Source: Drosophila miranda
Taxonomy: Eukaryota > Arthropoda > Insecta > Diptera > Drosophilidae
Reading direction: 5' to 3'
NCBI RefSeq assembly: GCF_003369915.1
Contig: NW_022881603.1
Span: 11,887,249 to 11,951,248 of the forward strand
DNA length: 64,000 nt
Shown here: positions 10,230 through 23,513 of the stretch, in pieces
How positions within the stretch are numbered: position 1 is the stretch's first letter
How the letters are laid out: each line of letters starts with the position of its first letter
The notes under the pieces: model-generated
The model's database searches: none
What the model saw: the letters and a program-made list of their open reading frames with translations, nothing else
What the model was told of the DNA's origin: nothing
Translations under genes and position numbers: made by a program

Positions 10230-11398
10230 AATGGCGCCCAATGGTAATAGAAGGGATCGATTTTAAACGCGAGTCTTAAAGACCCGGTGTAAAATGTAAC
10301 CCTGGTAGAACGAAACTCAGCCGGTCCGCGAGCCGGGAATAAATCCTAGCCGTCGTAGCCGCTGAGAGGAGTAGAAGAGAGGAAAAGGGACATGGTAGTT
10401 ATGTATCGGAGGTAGAAGGGAAGGAAGTGTGTGTCCCGAGTTGTGGTCCAGGTATTACCAGGTGGTAGTAGCCTCGTTGTCCGACTCGTGGAGCTCGCTG
10501 TCTGGATCTGAAAAGAGGAAGAGGTGCCGGAGGATCTGTCGAGTCGTGGTCCGGGTTATGTCCAGAGGCATTAACGTCGTTGTCCGATTCTGGGGGATCC
10601 ACGGTGATCTGAGGGAGGAAACAGCAAAGGGAGTTGGCACTCAGAAAAAGTAAACGAAGGTAAATAGCAAGGGGAAAAGAAGGGGGTCCGCTCACCTGCA
10701 AAACAATTAATGCAGTTGTCTCTCGTCCCACCAAACAAATTAAAGGTGAATTTTTGTCTGAAGCAGTTTGGGAATTATATGTTTTTTTGTTAGTGATTTA
10801 CTATTGGAAAGCCGAAGCAAGAAAACCCAAAGGGAAATAATTTTTTTTTTTGAGGACTGACGATCCTCGCTAGCATTGTTTGGAAGCAATTTTAGAAGTA
10901 GGCATTAGGCAAGTCATCGGAAAAAGAGTTTTTGTTTGGGAGAGGAAGTATTTAGTTATTTAGTGTGGAATTTAATTAGGCGATTAATTGTAGATGTAGG
11001 TGTTTATTTATTTGATTGAATCAGTTTGGATATTTAGATTTATCAATTTATTGATTTAAATTAACCGATGTATGTATTTAGATTTATTTATTTGGTTATC
11101 TAAACATGGAATTAATTATTCGCTTATTTATTTATTGCACTATTTATTTATTTGTTTTCTCGTTTCGATTGAAGGTATTGAGGATTAATTAGCCAGGAAC
11201 TAGGTGTTTAGTGGAGTAGGGTAGTCAGATAATAAACAATCCAATTTATTTATCACCAAGATAGTTAAGTAGATAGGGAATAGACGAAGGAAAGTAGTAC
11301 GTTAGGAAAATTGGTTGATGAGTGACCCGGAGATTTTTAAAGGGTCGGGAAAGACAAGGCGTAGCCCAGAGACACAGCGCAGGTACCAGCCGTACAAC
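10230..11398 (+). other. Leader between 5' LTR and gag
   Basis: Begins with the putative primer-binding site. Then comes a GC-balanced segment to about 10750 and an AT-rich segment rich in TTTATTTA words at 10980-11160. No coding frame is convincing. Probably the element's untranslated and packaging leader. Confidence 0.5.
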
Positions 11399-12819
11399 AT
11401 GCCGACGACTCGGTCCCAGGACGGTAAAGCCGGCAGTAGGCTGGAAGGGCCGTCGCAAGTGGCGGTAAACGTACATGCGGGGTTGTACCAGGAGGACCCA
11501 GAAGCCGGAGCGGTAGGAGGTCAACAGCGAACCCGTAAGGACCTGGTGTTACCATCCGAGTTAAGCTCAGCCGTGAACGCAGCCTTAGCCCAAGCACAGG
11601 AGACCTACCGAGCGTCGCTCGGGCAGCAAATGGAAGCGCTGAGATCGTCAATGCAAGCAGACATGCTAGATTTCATGCGAGAGATCAACGCTGTGGTGGG
11701 TTCGTTAAAAGCGGAGCGAACGGCGAGTGATGCGAATGGAAGGAATCGGGGATCAAATGCAACCAGTCTGGGAGGAGGTCAACAGGAAGCACCCGGGAAC
11801 CAGCAAGCACATCCAACGCACTTGTTCGTGGACAAACGAACATTGGAGGCCGATCAGAGGACCCAAGCCGATCAGAGACCCGTGGAGGAGTGGCTGTTCA
11901 ACGGGATGGGCGCAGGAGCAAACCCTAACAGGAATCGACCGAGTTTCGGAGAGGCTAGGCAGGAGCAAGTGCAGATACGAAGATGGGGACTTAGCTTCGA
12001 CGGCGATCCAAAGGGGATGCCCGTGGCGGAATTCATATTCCGGGTGGAGCATCTACAGGCGTCGTATCAGGTACCGTGGGCGGAGTTGTTGAAAGCCTTT
12101 CACACATTGGTCAGTGGCCACGCAAGGGATTGGTACTGGATGCATGTGCGGACGGTAGGAATGCCGGACTGGCCGAATATGAGATATGGTCTCCAGCAGC
12201 AGTTTCAAGTTCGTCGGACAGAGTTCGAGCGAGAGCAAGAGCTCAGGGAACGCCGACAACGCCACGGGGAGTCGGCGGACCAGTACATCCAGGAGATGTT
12301 GGTGTTGAGGTCGAGATTGCTGAATCCGTTCTCGGATTATGATCTAATAAAGATCATAAAGATCAATATTAGGGATGCAATTTCGAGGGTGATTTATCCA
12401 ATGCAGATACCAAACCTACAGAAGCTGCGAGAAGAGTGTGCGGACGCCGAGAAACTGCTGGCGACGCGATGGACAAGGAGCGGTCCAGACCTTGGGGGAG
12501 TAGGCGCAGGGAAGATCACAAAGTGCATGAATTGGATGCGAACACTCACGACCCGGAGGAACAGACCGAGGCATTGGATGCTGTCCATAGGACGAGGGAA
12601 CCCGGAGGCGATCGCGCCCAGCTGAGGTGCTGGAATTGCGCTCAGCCGGGTCACACCTATTTTGAGTGTGAGTCGGCCGTGCGTAACCTGTTCTGCTACA
12701 AGTGCGGGCTGGCCGGGGTCATCCTTCCAAAATGCCCTAAATGTCGACCGGGAAACTCGAAAAGGAGCACGACGCAATTGGAGGAGTCGAGTTCCACGTC
12801 GCCGCGAAGCAGCCAATAG
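11399..12819 (+). pseudogene. gag of the 9.13-17.41 kb element, frameshifted
   Basis: Capsid/nucleocapsid protein that packages element RNA. Translation probably starts at 11399 (MPTTRSQDGK); an upstream in-frame ATG at 11318 is less likely. A Gln-rich region precedes a retrotransposon capsid-like domain (WLFNG near 11890, FDGDPKGMPVAEFIFRVE near 11998, then LRERRQRHGESADQYIQEM near 12241). Near 12470-12490 the frame is lost. The downstream frame carries two zinc-knuckle-like Cys clusters (CWNCAQPGHTYFEC at 12631-12672, then CYKCG and CPKC) up to 12819. One frameshift therefore separates capsid from nucleocapsid. Elements of this lineage can have separate overlapping ORFs, but here the break falls inside gag. 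Confidence 0.75.
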
Positions 12820-15800
12820 ATAGGTCCTCCAACGTTAAATTAGATACCCCTAAGGAAAGAAGTAGCAATAAGAATATTTACACTACCATATATAAGGTTA
12901 ACCAAGCTGTATTACCCGAAGCTAGATGGTCCGAGCGCAAGCCGATAAAGGAAAGGCAGCGTCAGTACGAGCAGGCTAGGAATCGGATAATGGGGGACGA
13001 AGTCGCGGAGAGTATCCGAACGAGAGCAGTCAGAGCACAGCGGGCTCGGGACAGGTTTCAGAGGCGCAAGAGGAGGCGGCTCCAGGTGTGTGCAGCAGTC
13101 CACTCGGCAATTCGTCAGGATGACAGGCCATTCGCACGAATAAAGTTGGGCCCGAGGACGTTGATGGGATACAGGGGCATCGGTGAGCCTCCTGGGTAAA
13201 GGTGGCCTGGAACTGATATGAGAATTGGAGCTGAAACTTCAAGACATAAAGAAATTCTCAGTACAAACATCAGGCGGCACTCCTCATAAAATACTGGGAC
13301 ATGTGTCGACGGTAATGACGTATGGAGGCCAGAAGCAGACCATGGAGTTGTTCCTGTGTCCCTCGCTGAAGCAACCGCTGTACCTAGGGGTCGATTTCTG
13401 GCGGAAGTTTGGTCTGGCTCCGCATATAGTAGGTCTAGAACGACACAAGGAATTAGCCGAAATTGATGCTGAGGTGCTGACTAGGAGTAGACCAACGGAA
13501 CCGCACGAGTTGACGCACACGCAGCAGACACGTCTGGACCAGGTGAAGAGCAACTTCAGGGCATTCGACACGCATGGTTTGGGAAGAACGACGCTCGAAA
13601 GGCACGAAATTCAATTAATCGAGGGAGCCGTACCCGTAAAGGAGCGATTCTACCCGGTATCTCCCGCGGTGCAAGAGCTGTTGTTTGCTGAGGTGGACGA
13701 AATGTTGCGTCTCGGAGTCATCGAAACCAGCGAGAGCCCGTGGAGCAACCGCGTGACGCTGGTACGGAAGCCGGGAAAGAACCGATTGTGTCTGGATGCG
13801 CGGAAACTAAACAAATTAACCGTGAAGGATGCTTACCCGCTGCAGAGCATAGAGTCAATTTTGAGCCGCGTAGAGGATACGGTGTACATCAGCAGCATCG
13901 ATTTAAAGCACGCATTTTGGCAGATAGAGCTGGAGCCTGAAAGTCGGACGTACACAGCATTCACGGTGCCAGGCAGACCACTCTATCAATTTAAATCGAT
14001 GCTCTTCGGGTTGTGCAATGCAGCCCAACGGCTGTGTCGGTTGATGGAACGAGTAATTCCACAACGACTCCGAAGCCATGTCTTTGTATACTTAGACGAT
14101 CTACCAGTTATTTCCCGGACGTTTGAGGAGCATATACACCTGTTAGAGGAAGTGGCCAAGTGCCTCAAGGAGGCAAACCTGACAATTGGAAGAAAAAAAT
14201 CGAAATTCGGCTATAAATATTTAAAGTATTTAGGGTACATCGTAGGCGACGGCGCACTTAGGACAGATCCGGAGAAAGTACAGGCGATCACCCAAATACC
14301 AATGCCAAGGAACGTGAGACAAATCCGGAGATTTTTGGGGACAGCTGGCTGGTATCGGCGGTTTATCCGAAATTTCTCGGCACTCTCGGCTCCTCTGACA
14401 GACTGTCTGAAAGGAAAAGGGCAATTTAAGCTGACGGAGGAGGCAGGAAAATCGTTCGAGGAGCTCAAAAAAGCACTTACCAGTGCCCCCGTGCTACATC
14501 ACCCAGACTTTAAGAAGCACTTCTTCATCCAGTGTGATGCGAGCCACGTGGGGATTGGAGCAGTTCTCTTCCAGAGGGATGATGAAGGAGCAGAGCACCC
14601 GATCGCATTCTTTTCGGCGAAGCTAAGAGGGGCACAGCTCAACTATAGCGTGCCAGAGAAGGAGTGTCTGGCGGCGGTAAGAGCCATAGAGAAGTTCCGT
14701 GCATACGTAGAACTGATGCCATTCACGGTGATAACAGATCACGCGAGTTTGCAGTGGCTCATGCGATTCAAAGCACTGGATGGGAGGCTAGCCAGGTGGG
14801 CGTTGGCTCTTCAGGCTTATGACTTCGAAATCGAGCACCGCAAAGGAAAGGAAAATATCGTCGCCGATATGCTGTCACGTCCCTTTGACGTGGACGCTAT
14901 CGACTTCCTGGAGTTCGACACCACAGCCTTCGAGGATGAAGAATACCGAAGAAAAATTGAGTCGGTCCAGAGCGATGAGGATGAATTCCCAGACCTGAAG
15001 GTGGAGGAAGGACTGCTGTTTAAGCGCACACAATTTGGCCGGCCGGAATTAGAGGAGTTTTCGTGGAAGCTATGGATCCCGGAAGCCCTGACGAGCACAC
15101 TGATCCAACAGGCTCACGACAGCGATGTGGCAATGCATGGAGGAATCGCGAGGACACTGGGACGGCTGCGACAGTTCTATTATTGGCCCCGGATGACCGT
15201 GCAGGTGAAGGCATATGTGGCTGATTGTAACACCTGCAAAGAAACAAAACATTCAACACAGGTTCACCGTCCACTCATGGGGGCCGAAACCAGAACCGAG
15301 AGGCCGATTCAAAAACTGTACCTGGATTTCCTGGGTCCATATCCGAGGACTCGAAGTGGCAATGTGGTCATACTAATAGTCCTCGATCACATGTCCAGAT
15401 ATGTCTGGTTGAAGGCTTTGCCTAAGGCGACGTCTTCGGCCGTGATCCGATTCTTGCACGCCGAGGTCTTCGCGCAGTTTGGCGTGCCTGAAATAGTACA
15501 CACCGATAATGGAAAGCAGTTTGTGTCAGCTGAATTATCGCAATTCTTGGACAGGAGAAGCATAACGCACCTGAAGTCGGGGAACTATGCACCGCAGGCG
15601 AACGCGGCCGAACGAGTGAACCAGACTGTACTGGCAGCAATAAGGACATACGCTAGTGAGGATCACACGCGCTGGGACGAGAAGCTGACGGAGATCCAGT
15701 GTGTGGCTAGGAGCGCTATACACACGGGTATCGGGACGTCGCCATACTTTGTGTTGTTTGGGCAGCACATGTTTACTAGCGGCCGAGATTATAAATTGGC

Positions 15801-16143
15801 ACGCAGACTGGGCGCCCTAAATGATGCACAAATGTCACCCTTGGCGAGGAGTGACAAGATGGAGATAGTCCGAGATGAGGTCCGAGGAAACTCTCATGAA
15901 GCCTACAACAGAGCGAAGAACAGGTATAATCGAAAAGCTCGAGAAATTAGGTACTCACCGGGTCAGGAGATATATAAGCGGAATTTCGTGTTGAGCAAAT
16001 TTAAAAACAACATCAACGCGAAGTTCAGCCCAAAATACGTCAAGTGCCGAGTGATCCGGAGTATGGGCAACAGTCTGTACGAGCTGGAGACGTTGCAAGG
16101 CTCACGTATTGGGGTGTTTCACGCAAAGGATCTGAAGCAGTAG
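12820..16143 (+). pseudogene. pol of the 9.13-17.41 kb element (protease damaged; RT, RNase H, integrase open)
   Basis: Polyprotein for cDNA synthesis and integration. The protease motif DTGAS is visible at 13167-13181, but its frame is lost just upstream, around 13160. An in-frame TGA follows at 13218-13220. From about 13225 to 16143 the frame is open for 972 codons. It contains RT with YLDD intact (14089-14100), RNase H (CDAS, EKE, TDH), a VADMLSR linker, the HHCC finger near 15130-15240 and integrase with D, D, E in LDFLGP, TDNGKQF and NAAERVN. RT and integrase look usable; protease and gag do not. Either two hits followed insertion, or the copy was mobilised in trans. Confidence 0.85.
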
Positions 16144-16285
16144 CCCAGGCATCTCAGTCGATGGAGCCAGAGACTCTCAATCTCAGGGTGTGGGCGATGG
16201 CCTACGTTTGGGGCCCCTTAATTGAAAAAGCCCGCCAGCTTGGCACTCCCGTTTCGGCGGAGTAATCCTGGAAACGGTAGTGTGG

Positions 16286-17412
16286 TGTTATGGGCGGTTT
16301 TGGAGAGAGCCGATAGGTATCAGGGCTGGAGAAGAAAGAGACAGCGGCATCTACAGTGGATCCTGGGAAGCAGTGGCAGAGTTGCGTGGGAGAAAAGGAA
16401 ACGGGGCGAGGAAGAAAAAAGAGAGAGTTTCCGGTGGAGAATAGTGGAGGCCGCACGTGCCCTAAAAGAAAAAAAGGAAACAAAATTGGAGATCGTGGAG
16501 ACGACGGTCCCACCAAGACATCAGCGGCAGGCATCAACATCAGCAGAAGCGGCGGACATCGGCAGCAGCATCCCGGTACTGGCCAGGCCGGGAAACTGAT
16601 GCGAGAACCGTCAGCGGAGCACCGGCACCAAGGGACCGTCAGCGGAGCACCGACTGGAGACACGTTTCTGTCCCCACACACCACCCCCCCCCCCCCCCCC
16701 CCTGGGGAAAGAATCCGGACTTCAAAGCAGAAATACACACACACGATTCACACACACCCACCTTCATCCACCCACATCACACACAACCCACGCATGTATA
16801 CCCTCATTCATAACACATCACATAACATCACCACATTTCGCACATCTACACCCGTCCGACCCACAATTAAACAATATATCACGATCATATAAAAAAACAC
16901 CACGATCAAACGTAAACATCAGCAAGCATCAGGAAGCAACAACTTCTATCAAAGGGGGCTGCCAATTCGGCCGAAATAGGGTTTATTTTGTTGTTAGTAT
17001 TTTTGTGTTAGTATTTATTTCCTTTATATAAACCTAGATTATTAATTATTAATGTTCAAGTTAAATATGAAAATATAATGGATATAAAAATGAAAATTTG
17101 AAAAGAGTCATGAGTGAATAGAAAACGGTAGTTGGGTGGGACGAGAGCGAGAAGAAGAGCGGGACCCTGAATATGAAAAAGGTGGCGCTCAAGGAAGGGT
17201 GGGACCCTGCTAGGGATAACGAAACCAACTATCCCCGCTGACGAAAGTGCCAACGAGGACAAGTCTGTCCTATAAATTAGATTTGTTTTTTTTGTATGTT
17301 TTTTTGTTTTGTTCAATCCGTCCCCTGGCTTATCGGGTCGGAAACACCCCTGACTTCCCCGTGAGCTAGCTGGGAACGATAGGCCAGGGTGGCAAAGAGG
17401 CGGATCATAACA
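16286..17412 (+). repeat. 3' LTR of the 9.13-17.41 kb element
   Basis: 1127 bp, same termini as the 5' LTR. It contains a segment around 16487-16545 absent from the 5' LTR and a longer C run (16683-16702). It is followed at once by AGTT, the second copy of the target duplication. Confidence 0.9.
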
Positions 17413-17899
17413 AGTTTAATCCGATTGATACTTCAATTTTCTACACGATTAGCTAGTACCACTAACCATACAGTATATACATAGATGTGCCAGTTCATAC
17501 AACCACTAACCATACAGTATATGTATGGTTCTATTTATAGAAAGAAATATATATATTTATGCATATTTATTTAAGTATATATATATTTTCTTATATTGTA
17601 TATTTAGATACATCATTGTTTTAGTTATAATAAACAAAAAAGTCGAGAACCGAAGGCGTTTGCATAATTTTTATAATTTATAATCAACCTGTTTAAAATA
17701 AGGAAATAAATGTGTAATTATTTTATTGTAATATTTTATATTTTGTGGTATAAATCAAACAATTAACAGCTTTTATTTAATTTCCCGCGCCCTAGTGTAC
17801 CATACCCCCACCCCCTGCCCATTCTTCATTTATTTTGTGGCGGTAGGTCAGTCCATCAAAAGACCCAAAACATGAACCAAACTCAAATTTCAGTTCTAG
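17413..17899. other. Host strip between two LTR insertions
   Basis: AT-rich single-copy DNA that joined 9129 on the left and 37212 on the right before the insertions. No gene seen. It contains one arm (17459-17503) of an inverted repeat whose partner is at 37471-37511. It ends with CTAG, the target site of the 412-like element. Confidence 0.6.
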
Positions 17900-18381
17900 T
17901 GTAGTATGTTGTATGCCAAATACACATATGCTCACCGTATTGTAGTGTATACAATATGTCAAGTGGTCATATCCAAAGTTAATGTAGAGTATCACGCTCA
18001 TAAACATAAAGACACTTTGTCGCAATGTTTACGTAACATAGCCACACTCAAGAGCCGTAATACGATCAGTCCCTTATATGTGGACTGGCCTGCAGCGTGA
18101 GAACTGCAGTGTCGGCAATATATTCCAAGTGGCCAAATGAGCATTCCAATGTATATGCCTTCTGCATATACATTCTTACAAACATAAATATACACATACA
18201 TATGGCATGCTACATGATCCCGTTCTGCCGCTGCCCTTAGCGACAGAACTCAACCAAGAACATTATGTACTTTAGGCTAAATAAGTTTATGAAGAATAAA
18301 TTGAATTCATTCCGAATACAACCCAAAGAAAGAACAGAAGTGTTTTCGCTGTTTCTATTCGATTACGATTCCATTTCTACA
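17900..18381 (+). repeat. 5' LTR of the 412-like element
   Basis: 482 bp with perfect short inverted ends (TGTAG/CTACA). It differs from the 3' LTR by roughly seven substitutions and three small indels by eye, about 1.5 percent, so this is an older insertion than the 297-like element nested within it. Confidence 0.92.
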
Positions 18382-18397
18382 TGGCGACCGTGACAGG
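18382..18397 (+). promoter_or_regulatory. tRNA-Arg primer-binding site
   Basis: TGGCGACCGTGACAGG directly abuts the 5' LTR. This is the tRNA-Arg type of site known for the 412/mdg1 group. Confidence 0.8.
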
Positions 18398-18748
18398 ACC
18401 CTTTGTGAAAAATAAATAGTGAAAAAATTATAAATACGCAACCGGAAGGAGCACACGCCAATAAACATTCTTTAACTACAATGGAACAATTAACCAATGG
18501 ACAATTAAAATTAAAAGTGAATTAAAAGTGCGACAAAAGAAAACGGAAGAAGATAAAGACCTCAAAAGGCACCGACAACGCTACAAAGAGCGTGTGTCAC
18601 TAGAAGCACCTGTGCGATGACCAGCACCGGCACCGCCTGAGCTCATAGGCCTAAAAGAAGAAAATAAACTACAAACATAACATACTTACAAATATATAAC
18701 TTGACCTGTGCGATGACCGGCACCGGCACCGCCTGAGCCCATAGGCCC

Positions 18749-19084
18749 ATGGAAAAGGAACCAATGAAAAATGCTGTTCCTATTGAACAAAGGGACGCAC
18801 CGACGCTGAAAGAGGCGCTTGAGGTGTGTCCAGCTGATGGACCACGCCCACTCACAATAGCTGAGTACAGGGCTCGCCAGCAAAAGAAGCTGAAACCCAA
18901 AACCCAACGAGGAGGAGAAGTAAGGAAACTTCTAACCCAAAAACATTTAGAAGAGGAAATCCTGAAGTCGTTAACTGAAGAAGAGGACCGACAACGCTGC
19001 ATAGAGCGTATTGCAAATATAAAGGCAACACTTCGCCAAAGAGCGAAGAAACGCAAAGGGGCCGCAGAAATGCGCAAGCCTTAA
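18749..19084 (+). pseudogene. gag remnant of the 412-like element
   Basis: A short open frame of 111 codons. It is rich in Lys, Arg and Glu, with phrases such as LTIAEYRARQQKK and EEEDRQRCIERIANIKATLRQ, suggesting a charged coiled coil. A damaged near-copy of the region just upstream (GCACCGGCACCGCCTGAGC at both 18626 and 18719) shows local duplication. Flanks 18398-18748 and 19085-19781 belong to the same element but hold no further long frame. The position between primer site and protease fits gag; similarity to a named Gag was not established. Confidence 0.45.
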
Positions 19085-19781
19085 CTTGCCTTAATATAAG
19101 TCTTACCACAAAGCAAGCTGATGCATGAAAATGCAGCTTGCGAAATACTAATTCTGTTAGGCTTTAACTAACAAACGTGCTGTTAGCATTTTTTTTTTTT
19201 TTAAATGATTGTAAACAGTTATGTAAGCTAACAACCGTTCACTAAGACTACTCACATTTCATTTCTCAGAATAGGGTAACAAATCCTCACAAAAAAAAAA
19301 ATTTTTTTTTATATATATACTTACATGCAGAGAAAAAAAATTAATAAAGAAAGAACCAAACAGATCCATTTCATGAGTAGATTTATAAAAAGATATCAAG
19401 ATCGGTAACCATGACTCTAAAGTTCAGGATAGCACAGCCAATGTGATCAATGTTGTCGATGTAGTAGACAACACACCACATCTAAAATCCCAAATAGTAC
19501 TTCTGACCATTCTAACAATAATAGCAGCATTGAATTTGCTCCTAAAACTTTACCTCCTATATAAAAAGACCTTGAAAAAGAGGTACCTTAGTAGGGCTAT
19601 GGACCTTGAAAAAGCTTAGTTAAAAAAAAAAAAATTCAGCATTAAATTCACTTAATACTTGTTTATTGCACGCAGAAAACGAATAAAATATTATGGAATG
19701 GCCAGTTTTAGCGAAAAAACTTATAGAAAGTAAACAACTTTTTGAAAAGTCGTATAAATGTATCAACAAGAATACAGTAAT

Positions 19782-20043
19782 AACGAGGGGGAACGTTGTG
19801 AGTTGCAGCGGACACCGCAACTCTACAGTTATACCCGATACTAAGTCAGTAGGAGAGAGAGCCACTCCGGCAGACGCCGCTAATTTGAACGGACAGACAG
19901 ACATGGCTCAATCGACTCGGCTATTGATGCTGATCAAGAATATATATACTTTATGGGGTCGGAAACGATTCCTTCTGGACGTTACACATCCACTCTTACC
20001 ACAAATCTAATATACCCAATACTCATTTTGAGTATCGGGTATA
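19782..20043 (-). mobile_element. DINE-1, internally deleted copy (262 bp) inside the 412-like element
   Basis: Keeps both termini: AACGAGGGGGAACGTTGTGA at the left and the reverse complement of TATACCCGATACTCAAAATG at the right. The middle is lost, joining the CCGCTAATTTGAACG block straight to the GGACAGACAGAC tract. It interrupts the 412-like element ahead of protease. The long open frame that begins at 19953 is thus a chimera of DINE-1 and retrotransposon sequence. Confidence 0.85.
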
Positions 20044-23000
20044 AAAATATCGATATTTTTGATAATGTTAATGTTAACATATCAACCAAAATATCAAGAA
20101 TCGGCGAAGGTTCAGTTTTTTCAAAAGGTTTAGCATTCGTAGAATTATGTACAGGAAAGTATATAATCCCACACGATTATCATTTAGTTGAACAAAACTT
20201 TCCAATCCCTAGCGATGGCATTATAGGTATAGACTTCATTAAAAAATTCAATTGCCTATTAGATTGTACACATACTAGTGACACTCTAATACAACGGCCA
20301 AACAATCTTAACTTCCCAATAAACATACCTATCACACACACTTGTGATAATAATGCCACAATTCTTCCAGCACGCGCTGAAGTTGTCCGACAAATTAAAT
20401 TAGCGTCAACAGAACATACTGTTCTAATCCCGAATCAAGAAATTGAGGACGGAATATTCATTGGAAATACAATTTCCAATAAAAACAACATTTTTGTCCG
20501 AGTGTTGAATACAACAAATTCAACCAAAATCGTAAATATTAATAAAATAAAAACCGAAATGCTAAGTGACTATGATATAGTCCAAGAAATTAGCAAGGAT
20601 AGACACGAAGATGTCATGAAAAAGCTAACTAAAAACTTTCCGCCACTATTTAAAACAAAACTAAAAGATTAATGCACACAGTATACAGACATATTCGGAC
20701 TTGAAACCGAATCGATAACAACTAATAATTTTTATAGGCAAGAGCTAAGATTGAAGGATAACAACCCGGTATACACAAAAAATTATAGAATTCCACACGC
20801 ACACAAAGACGAAATCAATAAACAGGTAGAAAAACTCATTCTGGACAAAATAGTAGAACCATCAGTTTCGAAGTACAATAGTCCAATACTACTTGTACCC
20901 AAAAAAGGTCTCCCAGGATCTGAAAATAAAAGATGGCGTTTAGTCATTGACTATCGTCAAATAAACAAAAAATTATTGTCCGATAAATTTCCACTTCCAA
21001 GAATAGATGATATTCTTGATCAGTTGGGTAGAGCCAAATATTTTTCATGTCTAGACTTAATGTCTGGATTTCATCAAATAGAGCTGAAACAACACTCTAG
21101 AGATTTAACGTCCTTTTCAACGAGCAATGGCTCGTACCAATTCACTAGACTACCTTATGGTCTTAAAATAGCGCCAAATTCCTTTCAAAGAATGATGACA
21201 ATTGCTTTTTCTGGACTTAATACTTCACAAGCATTCTTGTATATGGATGGCCTAATAGTCATCGGTTGTTCCGAAAACCACATGATCAAAAACTTAACAG
21301 ACGTTTTTGATTTGTGTAGGAAAAACAACCTTAAGCTACATCCAGAAAAATGCGCTTTCTTCATGCACGAAGTGACTTTTGTAGGCCACAAGTGCACTGA
21401 TCAAGGCATTTTGCCCGACGATAAAAAATATGACGTCATCGAAAAATATCCAGTCCCTACAGACGAAGATAGCGCTAGAATATTCGTGGCATTTTGCAAT
21501 TACTATAGACGTTTCATCAAAAATTTCGCCGACTATTCACGGCACATAACTCGATTATGTAAAAAGAATGTCACCTTTCAATGGACAGATGAATGCCAAA
21601 ATGCATTCGATTACTTAAAGAAGGCTTTAATTAAACCCACATTATTAAAATATCCAGATTTCAATAAAGAATTTTGCATAATTACAGATGCAAGTAAACA
21701 CGCATGTGGAGCTGTTCTAACACAAAAATATGGAGATAAACATCTCCCAGTTGCATATGCTTCACGCTCATTTACCAAAGGTGAAAGCAACAAAACTACT
21801 ACAGAACAAGAGTTAGCAGCAATTCACTGGGCAATTACACACCATATATTTATGGAAAACATTTTACAGTAAAGACAGACCACAGACCACTAACTTATTT
21901 GTTCTCAATGACAAATCCAAGTTCAAAACTAACCAGAATGAGATTAGATCTAGAAGAATATGATTTCACAGTCGAATATCTCAAGGGTAAAGACAATTTC
22001 GTGGCAGACGCCCTATCCAGGATTACAATATCCGACCTAAAAGACATGCACAACAAAGTCCTGAAAGTCACTACCAGGCAACAAAATAGACAGAAAAATT
22101 CCTGCGCAGGAAATGTACAAGAAGATTTTCCTATGCAAACTCTTGACAACGCTTCTAAGCCCAACGTATATGAAGTCATTTGTAATGACGAAGTACGAAA
22201 AGTAGTGGCCTTGCACATACAAAATCAGATATGTTTTTTGAAACATGGAAGAAAAGTTGTAGCAAGAATTGATGTTAGCGATCTGTATACCAATGGAACC
22301 CTTGACTTAGGGCAGTTCTTCCAAAGGCTTGAAATGCAAGCCGGTATACTTGCGATCAGCCAGCTCAAAATGGCACCGAGCGAAAAGATCTTTGAATTAA
22401 GTTCAATTGAATCTTTTAAGAACATGGGCAATAAAATATTAAAACCATTATGAGTAGCGCTACTCAAGCCGGTGACCCAAATAGAAAATGAAAAAGATCA
22501 AGAAGCGATACTGTCTAAATTTCACGACGATCCAACTCAAGGAGGTCATAATGGCATTTCGAAAACGCTAGCGAAAATAAAAAGACATTACTATTGGAAA
22601 AACATGACTCGTCATATCAAAGAATACATACGTAAATGTCAAAAATGCCAGAAATCTAAAATAACAACTCATATTAGGACCCCAATGACACTAACGGAAA
22701 TACCAACCATGGCTTTTGATAGAGTGATAGTGGATACTATAGGGCCACTACCATGCTCAGAAAATGGCAATGAATATGCAGTTACGCTAATATGCGATTT
22801 AACAAAGTATTTAGTATTCATACCAATTCCAAATAAAAGCGCAACAACCGTTGCCAAAGCAATATTTGAAAACTTTATTCTGAAGTACGGTCCGATGAAG
22901 ACGTTCATTACGGACATGGGAACAGAATATAAGAATTCAATCATAAATGATTTGTGCAAATATCTTAAGATAGTCAATATAACGTCCAATGCACACCACC

Positions 23001-23513
23001 ACCAGACCTTAGGGACAATAGAACAAAGTCATAGAACATTCAATGAATACGTTCGTTCATACATATCTGCAGACAAAACCCATTGGGATGTTTGGATACA
23101 ATATTTTACTTATTATTTCAACACAACACCCTCGGCATCGCATGAATATTGTCCATATGAACTAGTCTTTGGCAGATTACCAAGACAGTTTATAGATTTT
23201 AATAAAGTAAATAGAATAGAATAGTAAATAAAATAGATGACTATGCAAAAGAAATAAAGTTTAGACTAGAAATAGCATATCAAAGAGCTAGGATATCGCT
23301 AGAAAATAATAAAGCCAGAAATAAAAAATATTATGATAACAAAGCATCAAATGTAAGCATAGAAATAGGAAACAAAGTACTATTAAAAAACGAAGTAGGA
23401 CACAAGTTAGACCCTAGGTATATAGGACCATTTGAGGTCATATGCATAGATGATAAAGATAACATTACCATTAGCAAAAATAAGAGACAAACAGTTCATA
23501 AAGATAGGCTAAA
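20044..23513 (+). pseudogene. Protease-RT-RNase H-integrase relic of the 412-like element
   Basis: Recognisable 412-type polyprotein broken many times. The protease-side segment runs to an in-frame TAA at 20670-20672; the same frame then continues with the RT N-terminus. At the RT active site (21240-21251) the usual YMDD reads YMDG, so the second catalytic Asp is gone. A one-base frameshift near 21850 falls inside RNase H (YGKHF region). An in-frame TGA lies at 22451-22453. Integrase then reads with its zinc finger (HDDPTQGGHNG, CQKCQ) and D, D, E in VDTIGPL, TDMGTEY and TIEQSH. It stops at 23222, although recognisable C-terminal sequence continues to about 23513. Incapable of self-mobilisation. 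Confidence 0.9.

Larger units (their letters stand above)
9130..17412 (+). mobile_element. Complete gypsy-type LTR retrotransposon, 8.3 kb, with 1.1-kb LTRs
   Basis: Bounded by direct LTRs 9130-10229 and 16286-17412, both starting TGTTATGGGCGG and ending GGATCATAACA. The AGTT immediately before and after is a 4-bp target-site duplication. Between the LTRs lie a leader, gag and pol in gypsy order. By eye the LTRs differ by only about five substitutions plus a few indels, which implies recent insertion. Yet gag and protease are frameshifted, so the copy is probably not autonomous. Family not identified. Confidence 0.92.
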
